Source: an uncultured Methylophilaceae bacterium (GTDB lineage: Bacteria; Pseudomonadota; Gammaproteobacteria; Burkholderiales; Methylophilaceae). From it: a DNA stretch of 40,931 nucleotides. The DNA lies in assembly GCA_903953055.1 (NCBI GenBank), contig CAJBIA010000017.1:1-40931 (forward strand), written 5' to 3'. Positions 26,326 to 35,318 of this stretch are shown here, one piece after another (position 1 is the stretch's first letter; the number at the start of each line of letters is the position of its first letter). The notes below the pieces were generated by a model. That model was not told the origin of the DNA, made no database searches, and saw only the letters and a program-made list of their open reading frames with translations. The translations under genes were made by a program, and so were the position numbers.

Positions 26326-26802
26326 TTAAATATACTGCACTCGCAACACTTCGTATGATCGAATACCATTTGGGGCCATCACCTCAGCCACGTCGCCCTC
26401 TGATTTACCAATCAACGCTCTAGAAATCGGCGAACTGATCGAAATCTTACCCGATTTAATATCCGCTTCATCATCCCCAACAATTTGATAAGTTGAAGTA
26501 TCACCATTGTCTAAATCCTCTACGTCAATGGTAGCACCAAATACACAACGGCCTTCACCATTCAAGGTTTTTGGATCAATGATCATGGCATTCGAAAGCT
26601 TACCTTCAATTTCTGCAATACGGCCTTCAATAAAACTTTGTTTTTCTTTTGCGGCTTCGTATTCTGCGTTCTCAGACAAATCACCTTGAGCACGCGCTTC
26701 AGAAATCGCCTCAATCACCGCAGGACGATCAACACTTCTGAGTCTTTGTAACTCAAGCTTTAAGCGCTCTGCGCCATTCACGGTGACTGGAATTGGATTC
26801 AT
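26326..26802 (-). CDS. greA: Transcription elongation factor GreA
   Basis: It rescues backtracked RNA polymerase by stimulating transcript cleavage. The 158-residue length is normal. The N-terminal coiled coil (about residues 10-75, with acidic residues near its tip) carries [14 protein letters not shown], the GreA signature including the catalytic Asp/Glu pair. The C-terminal FKBP-like domain begins near residue 80 and includes [16 protein letters not shown] precedes the ATG by about 9 nt. It lies just beyond the carB terminator on the same strand. Confidence 0.96.
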   Translation of the reverse strand: MNPIPVTVNGAERLKLELQRLRSVDRPAVIEAISEARAQGDLSENAEYEAAKEKQSFIEGRIAEIEGKLSNAMIIDPKTLNGEGRCVFGATIDVEDLDNGDTSTYQIVGDDEADIKSGKISISSPISRALIGKSEGDVAEVMAPNGIRSYEVLRVQYI

Positions 26803-26854
26803 GTTATTTACCTTGATTACTTGTTTCGTTTTATCGCTATGCGCGCTCTATATA

Positions 26855-26887
26855 AAATAAAAACCACACCTAAAATTAGGCGTGGTT
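26855..26887 (-). terminator. Intrinsic terminator after carAB
   Basis: AACCACACCTA (26862-26872) pairs with TAGGCGTGGTT (26877-26887) around AAAT. The single mismatch becomes a G-U pair in the minus-strand RNA. The minus-strand tail is TTTTTATTTT, so it is a proper terminator for carB, 18 bp after its stop. Read-through would feed greA. Confidence 0.8.
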
Positions 26888-26904
26888 GATTATTTGCTAT
26901 GTTA

Positions 26905-29900
26905 TTACTTAGTGAGTGCTTTATGCAACTCTTGCAGGGATTTTACTTCAAGCTCTTGCATATGCGCCATACCCATGCACGCAGCTTTAGCACCTGCTAA
27001 GGTGGTGTAGTAAGTCACTTTTTGCTGTAAAGCATTTCGGCGAATTGCGTATGAGTCTTGCACCGTACGCTTGTCTTCAGTGACGTTCACAATAAAGCTA
27101 ATTTCGTTATTTTTAATCATATCAACCACATGCGGACGACCTTCAGCCACTTTATTGACTGGCGTCACGGTCAAGCCGGCTTCCGCTAAAGCGCCTGCTG
27201 TCCCCCGTGTGGCAAGTAGTTCAAACCCTAAATTAGCCAATGCTTGCGCAATTTCAACGACACGCTCACGGTCTTCACGACGCACGCTGATGAATGCTTT
27301 GCCCCCTTTAGGAAGCACATCACCGGACCCTAATTGGGATTTAACAAAGGCTTCCGCAAAAGTACTGCCGATCCCCATCACCTCACCAGTAGACTTCATT
27401 TCAGGCCCAAGAATCGTATCCACACCAGGGAACTTAATAAATGGGAATACCGCCTCTTTCACAGAGAAGTAAGGCGGAACAATTTCTTTGGTCACGCCCT
27501 GCGCTTTAAGTTTACGACCTGTCATGCAACGCGCGGCTATTTTAGCCAATTGAAGACCACAGGCTTTAGAAACAAAAGGCACCGTCCTAGACGCACGAGG
27601 ATTGACCTCCAGCACATAAACTGTCTCGCCCTGAATCGCGAACTGGACATTCATGAGGCCAACAACCCCTAAAGCTTTCGCCATTTGCACGGTCTGAACG
27701 CGCAATTCATCTTGCAACTTTTTAGATAGGCTGTAAGGAGGCAGCGAACAGGCAGAATCGCCAGAATGCACACCCGCTTGCTCCACGTGTTCCATAATCC
27801 CGCCAATAATGACCTCATCACCGTCACACAAAGCATCCACGTCCACCTCAAGTGCATCATTTAAGAAGCGGTCAAGCAACACAGGAGACTCATTAGAAAC
27901 CTTCACGGCTTCCCGCATATAGCGCTCAAGTTGAGCTTGCTCTTGAACAATTTCCATGGCGCGACCACCCAGCACATAAGAAGGCCTGACCACCAAGGGA
28001 TAACCAATTTCCTGAGCTAAACGCAAAGCTTCGTCTGGCGTTCTGGCTGTTCTATTTGGTGGTTGCTTTAGCCCTAATTCTTGCAACATTTGTTGAAAGC
28101 GCTCACGGTCCTCAGCACGGTCAATCGCATCTGGTGTCGTCCCAATAATGGGCACGCCTGCTTTTTCTAAATCGCGCGCTAACTTAAGTGGGGTTTGACC
28201 ACCGTATTGCACAATGACCCCAACTGGCTTCTCAATCGCCACTACTTCAAGCACATCTTCTAAGGTCAGCGGCTCAAAATACAAACGGTCAGAAGTGTCA
28301 TAATCGGTTGAAACAGTCTCAGGATTGCAATTCACCATAATGGTTTCATAACCATCTTCACGCATCGCAAAAGCCGCATGGACACAACAGTAATCAAACT
28401 CAATGCCTTGACCAATTCGGTTAGGGCCGCCGCCAAGCACCATGATTTTCTTTTTATCAGTTGGCTTTGCTTCGCACTCTTCTTCATAAGTGGAGTACAT
28501 ATACGCGGTATTAGTTGCAAATTCAGCAGCACAGGTATCCACACGCTTATAGACTGGACGTACATTTAAGGCCTGTCGATAAGCCCGAACTGCATGCTGA
28601 TCCGTACCTAACAACTTAGCTAAACGACGATCAGAAAAACCACGACGCTTCAATTGAAATAAAGCATCCTTATCTAAATCTGCCAAATGACGACCATTTA
28701 ATGCATTTTCACGCTTAATGATGTCTTCGATTTGCACTAAGAACCATTGATCAATTTTAGAGTGGTCATGCACTTGTGCAACCGTCATCCCAGCACGAAA
28801 TGCGTCGCCCACATACCAAATACGTTCTGGGCCAGGCTCACCTAATTCTTTTTGAATTTCATCTAAATCTAGGGTTTTCTCATCCAAGCCATCTACGCCC
28901 ACTTCCAAACCGCGCAAGGCTTTCTGGAACGACTCTTGGAAGGTGCGGCCAATGGCCATCACTTCCCCGACCGACTTCATTTGTGTCGTTAATCGCGAAT
29001 CGGCTTGTGGAAATTTCTCAAATGCAAAACGAGGAATCTTAGTGACCACATAGTCAATGGATGGCTCGAATGATGTAGGAGTTGCTCCACCAGTAATTTC
29101 ATTCTTAAGCTCATCCAAGGTAAATCCAACCGCCAACTTTGCAGCCACTTTTGCGATAGGAAACCCAGTGGCCTTCGAAGCCAGGGCAGATGAGCGCGAC
29201 ACGCGCGGATTCATCTCAATCACAATCATACGACCATCTGTTGGATTAATAGCAAATTGCACATTCGACCCACCAGTATCCACGCCAATTTCACGAAGCA
29301 CCGCAAGCGATGCATTACGCATGATTTGATACTCTTTATCGGTTAGGGTCTGCGCAGGCGCCACTGTAATGGAGTCGCCCGTATGGACGCCCATCGGATC
29401 TAAATTCTCAATTGAACAGATAATAATGCAATTATCTTTACTATCTCGCACCACTTCCATCTCGTACTCTTTCCAACCGAGCAGAGACTCTTCAATCAAT
29501 AATTCTTTAGTTGGTGATGCATCAAGTCCACGCTCACAAATCGAAAGAAACTCTTCACGATTGTAAGCAATACCACCGCCACTTCCCCCCATGGTAAAAG
29601 ATGGACGAATAATCGCTGGATACCCGATACTGGCTTGGACTTGTAATGCCTCTTCTAGACTATGTGCCATCGAAGATCGCGCTGAACCCAGACCAATTTT
29701 AGTCATGGCTTCTTTAAATTTTTGCCTATCTTCCGCTTTATCAATTGCGTGCTTACTTGCACCAATTAACTCAACATTATATTTCTGTAGCACGCCATGC
29801 TTATCTAAATCCAAAGCACAATTAAGTGCAGTCTGACCACCCATGGTCGGCAACAAAGCATCCGGACGTTCTTTAGCAATAATTTTCTCGACCACTTGCC

Positions 29901-30111
29901 AAGTCACCGGCTCGATATAGGTCGCATCCGCCATTTCCGGGTCAGTCATAATAGTGGCTGGATTTGAGTTCACCAAAATGACGCGATAACCCTCTTCACG
30001 AAGCGCCTTACATGCCTGCGCTCCTGAATAATCAAACTCACAAGCCTGACCAATCACAATTGGGCCAGCCCCAATAATCAAAATACTTTTTATGTCTGTA
30101 CGTTTTGCCAT
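26905..30111 (-). CDS. carB: Carbamoyl-phosphate synthase large subunit
   Basis: It makes carbamoyl phosphate from bicarbonate, ammonia (from CarA) and two ATP, for arginine and pyrimidines. At 1068 residues it is close to E. coli CarB (1073). Two homologous ATP-grasp halves are visible: the first with [17 protein letters not shown] near residue 14 and ATP-binding [10 protein letters not shown] near 170; the second with [16 protein letters not shown] near 560. The last 130 residues form the MGS-like allosteric domain. It begins 7 bp after carA. Confidence 0.97.
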   Translation of the reverse strand: MAKRTDIKSILIIGAGPIVIGQACEFDYSGAQACKALREEGYRVILVNSNPATIMTDPEMADATYIEPVTWQVVEKIIAKERPDALLPTMGGQTALNCALDLDKHGVLQKYNVELIGASKHAIDKAEDRQKFKEAMTKIGLGSARSSMAHSLEEALQVQASIGYPAIIRPSFTMGGSGGGIAYNREEFLSICERGLDASPTKELLIEESLLGWKEYEMEVVRDSKDNCIIICSIENLDPMGVHTGDSITVAPAQTLTDKEYQIMRNASLAVLREIGVDTGGSNVQFAINPTDGRMIVIEMNPRVSRSSALASKATGFPIAKVAAKLAVGFTLDELKNEITGGATPTSFEPSIDYVVTKIPRFAFEKFPQADSRLTTQMKSVGEVMAIGRTFQESFQKALRGLEVGVDGLDEKTLDLDEIQKELGEPGPERIWYVGDAFRAGMTVAQVHDHSKIDQWFLVQIEDIIKRENALNGRHLADLDKDALFQLKRRGFSDRRLAKLLGTDQHAVRAYRQALNVRPVYKRVDTCAAEFATNTAYMYSTYEEECEAKPTDKKKIMVLGGGPNRIGQGIEFDYCCVHAAFAMREDGYETIMVNCNPETVSTDYDTSDRLYFEPLTLEDVLEVVAIEKPVGVIVQYGGQTPLKLARDLEKAGVPIIGTTPDAIDRAEDRERFQQMLQELGLKQPPNRTARTPDEALRLAQEIGYPLVVRPSYVLGGRAMEIVQEQAQLERYMREAVKVSNESPVLLDRFLNDALEVDVDALCDGDEVIIGGIMEHVEQAGVHSGDSACSLPPYSLSKKLQDELRVQTVQMAKALGVVGLMNVQFAIQGETVYVLEVNPRASRTVPFVSKACGLQLAKIAARCMTGRKLKAQGVTKEIVPPYFSVKEAVFPFIKFPGVDTILGPEMKSTGEVMGIGSTFAEAFVKSQLGSGDVLPKGGKAFISVRREDRERVVEIAQALANLGFELLATRGTAGALAEAGLTVTPVNKVAEGRPHVVDMIKNNEISFIVNVTEDKRTVQDSYAIRRNALQQKVTYYTTLAGAKAACMGMAHMQELEVKSLQELHKALTK

Positions 30112-30118
30112 AGTTTTC

Positions 30119-31252
30119 TTATTGCTTTTGCTGTTTCATAGAGTCGACAAACCGATCGAACAAATAACTCATCTCAGTCGGCCCAGGACTCGCTTCAGGA
30201 TGCCCTTGGAAACTAAATGCAGGCTTGTCTGTGCGAGCAATGCCTTGCAAACTGCCATCAAATAATGACACATGAGTGGTGCGGACATTAACCGGCAAGC
30301 TATTCACATCAACAGCAAATCCGTGATTCTGACTGGTAATAAATACCCGTTTATCATCCAGATCTTGAACTGGATGGTTAGCACCATGGTGTCCAAATTT
30401 CATCTTGAGTGTTTTAGCTCCGGACGCTAAAGCTAATAATTGATGACCCAAACAAATGCCGAAAGTTGGCACCCCTGTATCCACAATGGTTTTAATAGCG
30501 CTAATCGCATAATCACATGGCTCAGGATCGCCAGGGCCATTCGACAAGAACACCCCATCTGGCTTCAAAGCCAAAGCCTCTTGGGCACTTGCCTGCGCTG
30601 GCAATACAGTAACTTTACAACCCCGGGAGGTCAGCATCCGCAAGATATTGCGCTTCACACCATAATCAAAAGCCACCACATGAAAATCAAATTGCGTTGG
30701 TGTTGCATAGCCAGAAACCAAATCCCACTCGCCTTCAGCGAACGAGTAAGATTGTTTAACACTGACGACTTTTGCTAAATCCATCCCTGACAACCCCGGG
30801 AACGCTTTTGCTTGAACCAGGGCTTCAGCTTCACTTATGTCGCCAGCAATAATACAGCCAGCTTGCGCACCTTTTTCACGAAGAATACGGGTAAGTTTGC
30901 GGGTATCGATGTCTGCAATGGCAACCACATTATTTGCCACTAAGTATTCAGAAAGAGATTGCTCACTTCGCCAATTACTATGAACTAAAGGCAAATCCCG
31001 AATAATCAAACCACTTGCATAAACTTGTCCAGATTCAACATCTTCAGCATTCACACCCGTGTTGCCGATATGTGGATAAGTTAAGGTAACAATTTGTTTT
31101 GTATAGGATGGATCAGTGAGAATTTCTTGATAACCTGTCATGGAAGTATTAAAAACTACTTCACCAACAGTTTGGCCGGGAGCTCCAATTGAAATACCAC
31201 GAAACACTGTCCCATCAGCAAGTACTAACATGGCTGGCGTGTGTTGCGGCAC
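30119..31252 (-). CDS. carA: Carbamoyl-phosphate synthase small (glutaminase) subunit
   Basis: It hydrolyses glutamine and channels ammonia to CarB. The 377-residue protein has the N-terminal CarA domain and a class I amidotransferase domain with the catalytic Cys in [10 protein letters not shown] and the His/Glu pair in GHPEASPGP. The start is GTG at 31250-31252, with GGGG 6-7 nt upstream in the leader. The ATG seven codons in (LVLADGTVF, close to the E. coli start) is the alternative. It heads the carA-carB transcript behind a strong promoter. Confidence 0.96.
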   Translation of the reverse strand: MPQHTPAMLVLADGTVFRGISIGAPGQTVGEVVFNTSMTGYQEILTDPSYTKQIVTLTYPHIGNTGVNAEDVESGQVYASGLIIRDLPLVHSNWRSEQSLSEYLVANNVVAIADIDTRKLTRILREKGAQAGCIIAGDISEAEALVQAKAFPGLSGMDLAKVVSVKQSYSFAEGEWDLVSGYATPTQFDFHVVAFDYGVKRNILRMLTSRGCKVTVLPAQASAQEALALKPDGVFLSNGPGDPEPCDYAISAIKTIVDTGVPTFGICLGHQLLALASGAKTLKMKFGHHGANHPVQDLDDKRVFITSQNHGFAVDVNSLPVNVRTTHVSLFDGSLQGIARTDKPAFSFQGHPEASPGPTEMSYLFDRFVDSMKQQKQ

Positions 31253-31304
31253 TTATAACCCCTTGTTTTTTAATAATTATGCCCGGTAAGCGGCAGATGT
31301 GCAA

Positions 31305-31332
31305 AGCGGGAGGAGTGTATGCTCGTCCCGCT
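31305..31332 (-). promoter_or_regulatory. Hairpin in the carAB mRNA leader
   Basis: AGCGGGA (31305-31311) and TCCCGCT (31326-31332) are perfectly complementary over 7 bp with a 14-nt loop. This lies within about 10 nt of the predicted transcription start, at the 5' end of an 87-nt leader. It is not followed by a T-run, so it is not an attenuator terminator; mRNA stabilisation or regulated initiation are possible roles. Confidence 0.4.
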
Positions 31333-31345
31333 ATATAATGGGTGA

Positions 31346-31374
31346 ATTATAGCTGAAATAGGCCGTGCCATCAA
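31346..31374 (-). promoter_or_regulatory. Sigma-70 promoter of carAB
   Basis: On the minus strand TTGATG (31374-31369) is followed by a 17-bp spacer and a perfect TATAAT (31351-31346). Transcription should start near 31339, leaving a leader of about 87 nt before the GTG of carA. It lies between the dapB stop (31397) and carA, so carAB can be expressed independently of bamE-dapB. Confidence 0.75.
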
Positions 31375-31396
31375 TCAGCTTTATTGCAAAGTTTAA

Positions 31397-32197
31397 TTAA
31401 CGCAAACCAAGCACGTCTTGCATATCAAACAATCCTGATTTCTTGCCCCGCATAAACTTTGCAGCGCGCAAGGCGCCGAGTGCAAAAGTTGCTCGACTAC
31501 TGGCTTTATGCGTCAACTCAACTCGCTCACCAATGCCTGCAAAAAGAACCGTATGGTCCCCCACAACATCTCCCCCGCGGACGGTTGCAAAACCAATCGT
31601 GCTTGGGTCACGTTCACCAGTGACTCCTTCACGGCCATAAATTGCGCAATCATCCAAACTTCTTCCCAAGGCGCTTGCTGCTGCCTCCCCAAGCCTTAAT
31701 GCTGTCCCAGATGGCGCATCCACCTTATGGCGGTGATGTGCCTCGATGACTTCAATATCGTAGCCCTCACTTAACACTTGTGCCGCAGCCTGAACCAAAC
31801 TAATCAACAGCGTTACCCCAACACTCATATTGGGAGCAAATACTACTGCAATTTCTTTAGCTGCGTCAGCAATCTCCGCTTTTTGCTCCGCATTAAAGCC
31901 AGTGGTGCCAATCACCATATTTACGCCCGCTTTCTGACAAGCCGCTAAATAAATCAAGCTGGGCTCTGGCCTCGTAAAATCCACTAAAACATCGGCACCT
32001 TTTAAGACCGCTTCATTATCATGACTAATCAGAACGCCACTTTTTTTACCAAACTGCTCACCGGCATCTCGTCCTATTTGCGGACTATCAGACCGTTCAA
32101 GGGCGCCATAAAGCGTCAACGACTCATCAGCAAATACGCCCTCGAGTAGCGCATGTCCCATACGACCAGAACACCCTGCAATCACCACTTTTAACAT
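31397..32197 (-). CDS. dapB: 4-Hydroxy-tetrahydrodipicolinate reductase
   Basis: It reduces hydroxy-tetrahydrodipicolinate in lysine and diaminopimelate synthesis. The 266-residue protein begins with the nucleotide-binding [10 protein letters not shown] (residues 8-17), has the catalytic [16 protein letters not shown] motif (about 150-165) and VDFTRPE, all typical of DapB. It starts 30 bp after bamE, so the two are probably cotranscribed. Confidence 0.96.
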   Translation of the reverse strand: MLKVVIAGCSGRMGHALLEGVFADESLTLYGALERSDSPQIGRDAGEQFGKKSGVLISHDNEAVLKGADVLVDFTRPEPSLIYLAACQKAGVNMVIGTTGFNAEQKAEIADAAKEIAVVFAPNMSVGVTLLISLVQAAAQVLSEGYDIEVIEAHHRHKVDAPSGTALRLGEAAASALGRSLDDCAIYGREGVTGERDPSTIGFATVRGGDVVGDHTVLFAGIGERVELTHKASSRATFALGALRAAKFMRGKKSGLFDMQDVLGLR

Positions 32198-32227
32198 TTC
32201 AATTTATTCTTTCTATATTGACCTAGC

Positions 32228-33850
32228 TTAGAATCCAATTTTTTCTAGCATGCGCTCAAAGTACCCCGACGCACCTTCAGGCGGCAATGGATTATCCTTG
32301 TTGGTTTCTGACCTGCTTGGCGCAGGAACGGATTCCTTCGGCTTTGTATCTTGCAATGGGGGCGTTTGCTCGGACTTCACTGGCTCCGGCATGGTTTCTT
32401 GAGGCAAAACAATTGGCTCTGGCTTCACTTCAGGAGAATACTGAACCGCTTCTTTTGCAGACTCTTGTAGCATTTTTTCTGGCATAGCCTCTGATTTCTC
32501 ATCCGTCGTTGTTTTTCTCACCGTGGGAATCCCAGCCAATGAACCATCCATTTGAACATCAGACTTCGTTGACTTAGATAGCACAGACTCCTTTAAAATC
32601 ACCCAGGTATTCTGCTCAACTGCAAGCTTCAACTCTTTGACAACATGATCACTAAATTTACCATTTGAGTAGTGCTGTAAAAATTCAACACGTGCCGTCT
32701 TTGCATCCACATCAATAGAAAGCTTTTCGACCGACAACTCAATCGCACCCGGCTGCCCTGCAATTCTTTGCTTGCGCTGCGCGACCCAGGCCTGACGGGT
32801 CATCCCCTCTGGCGCAAATTTATCTGAATAACATTTAAAATACCCATTCAAGTTTTTAGTGCGCCATGCCTCTACCCAAGCATTCACCATTGAGCCAATA
32901 GCTAGTTTTGGCTCAACTTCAGTTTGCTGAGGTTCTTCATTAACAGGCTCTACCCGCTGCGCTTTTTTTGCAGGCTTTTTAACCGCTGGCACCTTACCTT
33001 TTACCGGCGCCTCTGGCTTGACAATTGGAGCGACTGGCGCCGGATCAACTTTTTCAATCACCGGCGGGGTTACTGGCACTACCTCTTTTGCATGCGCAAT
33101 TTCAGCTGGCACATCAACCTCTCCAGCAATCGCAACTGTTTTTTCATCCACAGGGGCAACTACTTCTGGGGCTACCTCTACTTTTACTTCTTCTACAGGA
33201 GGGGCGACTGGAAGTGCTTCTACTGATTTCACTACTGCTTCTTGCTTGACTTGCACATCAGTGACTTTAGTCTTGTCTTCGGAACCCCAGAACTTCAAGC
33301 TGCTGAACCAGCCAGCTTTACTCTCTTCTTTTTTTGTATCTTTTTCTGGCGCAGCAACAGACTTTTCAGCCCCTGCTTTTTCATCATCTTTCCAGAATTT
33401 AAAGCGCTCAGTCCAACTTTTCTTAGGATCTTCATTTAATAGCGTTTTATCACTTTTTGCTGACTTTACATCTTCAACATTCGCCATTGGCGCATTTTCA
33501 GCGCCGGGAGATCCGGCAGGAATGACATCCCCACGGATTTTAGCAAGCCCCTCATTATTAAATTCTAGAATCACACGCCGGCGCTCTACAACCTCACCAC
33601 CTTTATTCATTTGATAGATGTAATCCCAGCGGTCTTGGTGAAAGCTATCTTGTAACAATGGCGTTCCCATGACATATCGCACCTGCGACTTCGTCATGCC
33701 CGGCTTTAGTTGCAACATCATTTTTGATGTGACAACATTACCTTGCTGAACATCCAAGTGATATGGTTTTAATCCAGGCAAAGTGGATGAACATGAAGCA
33801 CATAGAAAAACTATCAATAAAACTAAGTAACGCATCGCCATGACTTTCAT
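32228..33850 (-). CDS. bamE: BamE-type outer-membrane lipoprotein with long extension and NTF2-like domain
   Basis: About 540 residues, against 110-180 for usual BamE. A lipoprotein signal ends near Cys20 (MRYLVLLIVFLCASC), then the BamE/SmpA domain (about residues 25-120; LKPGMTKSQVRYVMGTPL), a subunit of the outer-membrane beta-barrel assembly machine. Next comes a charged Val/Pro/Glu/Lys-rich linker holding two aromatic motifs, RFKFWKDDEK and SLKFWGSEDK. After it sits a folded segment (about 330-440; WVEAWRTKNLNGYFKCYSDKF) like the NTF2-like domain of Cds6 and some L,D-transpeptidases, then a second disordered tail ending in YFERMLEKIGF. The TTG at 33937 would leave only 2 bp before fur; ATG 33850, 33841 or 33835 are all possible, and 33850 is provisional. 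Confidence 0.8.
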   Translation of the reverse strand: MKVMAMRYLVLLIVFLCASCSSTLPGLKPYHLDVQQGNVVTSKMMLQLKPGMTKSQVRYVMGTPLLQDSFHQDRWDYIYQMNKGGEVVERRRVILEFNNEGLAKIRGDVIPAGSPGAENAPMANVEDVKSAKSDKTLLNEDPKKSWTERFKFWKDDEKAGAEKSVAAPEKDTKKEESKAGWFSSLKFWGSEDKTKVTDVQVKQEAVVKSVEALPVAPPVEEVKVEVAPEVVAPVDEKTVAIAGEVDVPAEIAHAKEVVPVTPPVIEKVDPAPVAPIVKPEAPVKGKVPAVKKPAKKAQRVEPVNEEPQQTEVEPKLAIGSMVNAWVEAWRTKNLNGYFKCYSDKFAPEGMTRQAWVAQRKQRIAGQPGAIELSVEKLSIDVDAKTARVEFLQHYSNGKFSDHVVKELKLAVEQNTWVILKESVLSKSTKSDVQMDGSLAGIPTVRKTTTDEKSEAMPEKMLQESAKEAVQYSPEVKPEPIVLPQETMPEPVKSEQTPPLQDTKPKESVPAPSRSETNKDNPLPPEGASGYFERMLEKIGF

Positions 33851-33868
33851 AAGAATTAGCGATAATAT
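33840..33868 (+). promoter_or_regulatory. Possible fur promoter inside the bamE/fur divergent region
   Basis: ATGACT (33840-33845), 17-bp spacer and TAATAT (33863-33868) are each 4/6 matches to consensus on the plus strand. On the minus strand the same AT-rich core offers TATTAT (33867-33862) with TTATGA for bamE. The two promoters would overlap. No palindromic Fur box is evident. Confidence 0.35.
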
Positions 33869-33939
33869 AACACGACCTACGTCCTCATAAGTAGCAACAA
33901 AAGGGATATCCCCCTTAAAACTAGGCGGCTCTAACAATC

Positions 33940-34368
33940 ATGAACCTACGCGAACCAGATGATCTAAAAAATGTTGGCTTAAAAGCGACGCTACCTCGCC
34001 TAAAAGTATTAAGCCTCTTTGAAAGCAGTAAAGAACGGCATATGTCTGCAGAAGATGTTTATAAAATTTTGCTTGGAAGCGGGGATGATGTTGGGTTAGC
34101 GACGGTTTATCGAGTCCTCACCCAATTTGAACAAGCGGGCCTTTTAGTGCGCCACCACTTTGAAGGAGGCAAGGCGGTATTTGAACTTAATCAAGGGGGG
34201 CATCACGATCATATTGTTTGCCTCCAATGTGGCCGCGTCGAAGAGTTTTGTGATGAAAAAATCGAAGCGCTTCAACACAAGGCTGCTGAGGATCGTGGCT
34301 TTAAAATTAACGAACATTCACTCTATATTTACGCCGACTGCACAAAAACGCCCTGCCCTCATAAGTAA
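33940..34368 (+). CDS. fur: Ferric uptake regulator
   Basis: An Fe2+-dependent repressor of iron-uptake genes. The 142-residue protein has the winged-helix DNA-binding half (GLATVYRVLTQFEQAGLL, about residues 50-67) and the dimerisation half. HHDHIVCLQCGRVEEF contains the metal-binding His cluster and the CxxC zinc pair, and CTKTPCPHK at the end supplies a second cysteine pair as in E. coli Fur. It is divergent from bamE, a common arrangement in betaproteobacteria, and is followed by a strong terminator. Confidence 0.95.
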   Translation: MNLREPDDLKNVGLKATLPRLKVLSLFESSKERHMSAEDVYKILLGSGDDVGLATVYRVLTQFEQAGLLVRHHFEGGKAVFELNQGGHHDHIVCLQCGRVEEFCDEKIEALQHKAAEDRGFKINEHSLYIYADCTKTPCPHK

Positions 34369-34382
34369 ATAAAACAAACATT

Positions 34383-34408
34383 AAAAAAGGGGCTAACGCC
34401 CCTTTTTT
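34383..34408. terminator. Bidirectional terminator after fur
   Basis: GGGGC (34389-34393) pairs with GCCCC (34398-34402) around TAAC, flanked by six A on the left and six T on the right. It serves fur on the plus strand and the convergent TPR gene (ending 34421) on the minus strand. Confidence 0.85.
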
Positions 34409-34420
34409 AATGTTGACTAA

Positions 34421-35200
34421 TTAAGTCCAATCACCACCACCGCCATCATCCCAAGATCCACTGTCTGTGACGCCAAAATCACTTCCGCCCAAATCGTTTG
34501 CGTCAGACCAAGAGTCACCCGCATTAGCATTGCTCACGATTCCGCCGCTAGTTCTGTCACCATCAGTAAAATGATGCATCAATTCTTCACCCGCCACCAT
34601 CCCAGCCCCAAGCGCAGCACCCGTTGCCAAGCCACCAAGAATGCCTGAACCCATGCCACCGCCCATTGGCCCACCCATTGGCATCCCTGAGCCATAGGGT
34701 TGCTGACCATAGTTGCCGCCATTATTAGCAGGGTAAACAACTGGATTACTGCGACGGCCCATTGCGCGGCCCACAAAAAAGATAAACACGATTAAAGCCA
34801 AAATTAGCAACACCGATCCAACACCAAAACCACTTTGAGTTTCTTGAGGGCGTAAACTAGTTGAGGATGATGAACCATTAGATATCAATGCTTTCAGTTC
34901 TTGCACTGACTGTGGCTTTACACCAGGCAACCCAGGTTTTAATTTTTCAGCGACGTTGAGTTCCGATCTTGCTTCTGCCAATTTGCCTTGCTTAGCTAAC
35001 AATTCAGCCTCAACATAATGGGCTTTCGCGCTTTCAGGATGCTCACGAAGCACCGTGGCCATCATCGCTTGCGCCTCGGTTAATTTGCCAGCTTCTGCCG
35101 CCTGATAAACCTCATGCATTGAAACTTCCTCCGCTGCAAAACCAGGGATATTAAAAGCCAGTAGCAATGCAGCCGTACTAATCAAATACTTCATTTGCAT
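34421..35200 (-). CDS. Exported TPR protein with membrane helix and Gly-rich tail
   Basis: A 259-residue protein with a signal peptide (about residues 1-22, ending AFNIPGFAA) and one or two TPR repeats (about 25-90; AEAGKLTEAQAMMATVL and AKQGKLAEARSELN). A Ser-rich linker and a single membrane helix (about 128-147, VGSVLLILALIVFIFFVG) follow, then a Gly/Met/Asn-rich cytoplasmic tail ending WDDGGGGDWT. The tail resembles the low-complexity endings of TPM/YgcG-type and other membrane proteins. The ATG has AAAGGA 6 nt upstream. It lies between fur and recN, with a 118-bp gap to recN. No function can be assigned. Confidence 0.7.
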   Translation of the reverse strand: MQMKYLISTAALLLAFNIPGFAAEEVSMHEVYQAAEAGKLTEAQAMMATVLREHPESAKAHYVEAELLAKQGKLAEARSELNVAEKLKPGLPGVKPQSVQELKALISNGSSSSTSLRPQETQSGFGVGSVLLILALIVFIFFVGRAMGRRSNPVVYPANNGGNYGQQPYGSGMPMGGPMGGGMGSGILGGLATGAALGAGMVAGEELMHHFTDGDRTSGGIVSNANAGDSWSDANDLGGSDFGVTDSGSWDDGGGGDWT

Positions 35201-35318
35201 TCTTTTTCCTTTGTAAAAAACGAGCGCTTAAATTCAACAATCATTGATGCTAGTTATTAAATAAGGACTAGCCCCTCAAATTTCAAGTCTTAAGCAAATT
35301 AAATTTCAGACTATCTGA

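Noticed and set aside
28776-29329. Plus-strand frames opposite carB
   Set aside because: Shadows of a fully conserved 1068-residue gene.
33018-33614. Long plus-strand open frame opposite bamE (Thr/Ser/Ala-rich)
   Set aside because: It is the mirror of the repetitive Val/Pro/Glu/Lys linker of the minus-strand gene; the low-complexity composition and lack of a ribosome-binding site show it is not a gene.
33851-33937. Upstream TTG start for bamE
   Set aside because: It would put non-signal residues before the lipoprotein signal peptide and leave no room for the fur and bamE promoters.
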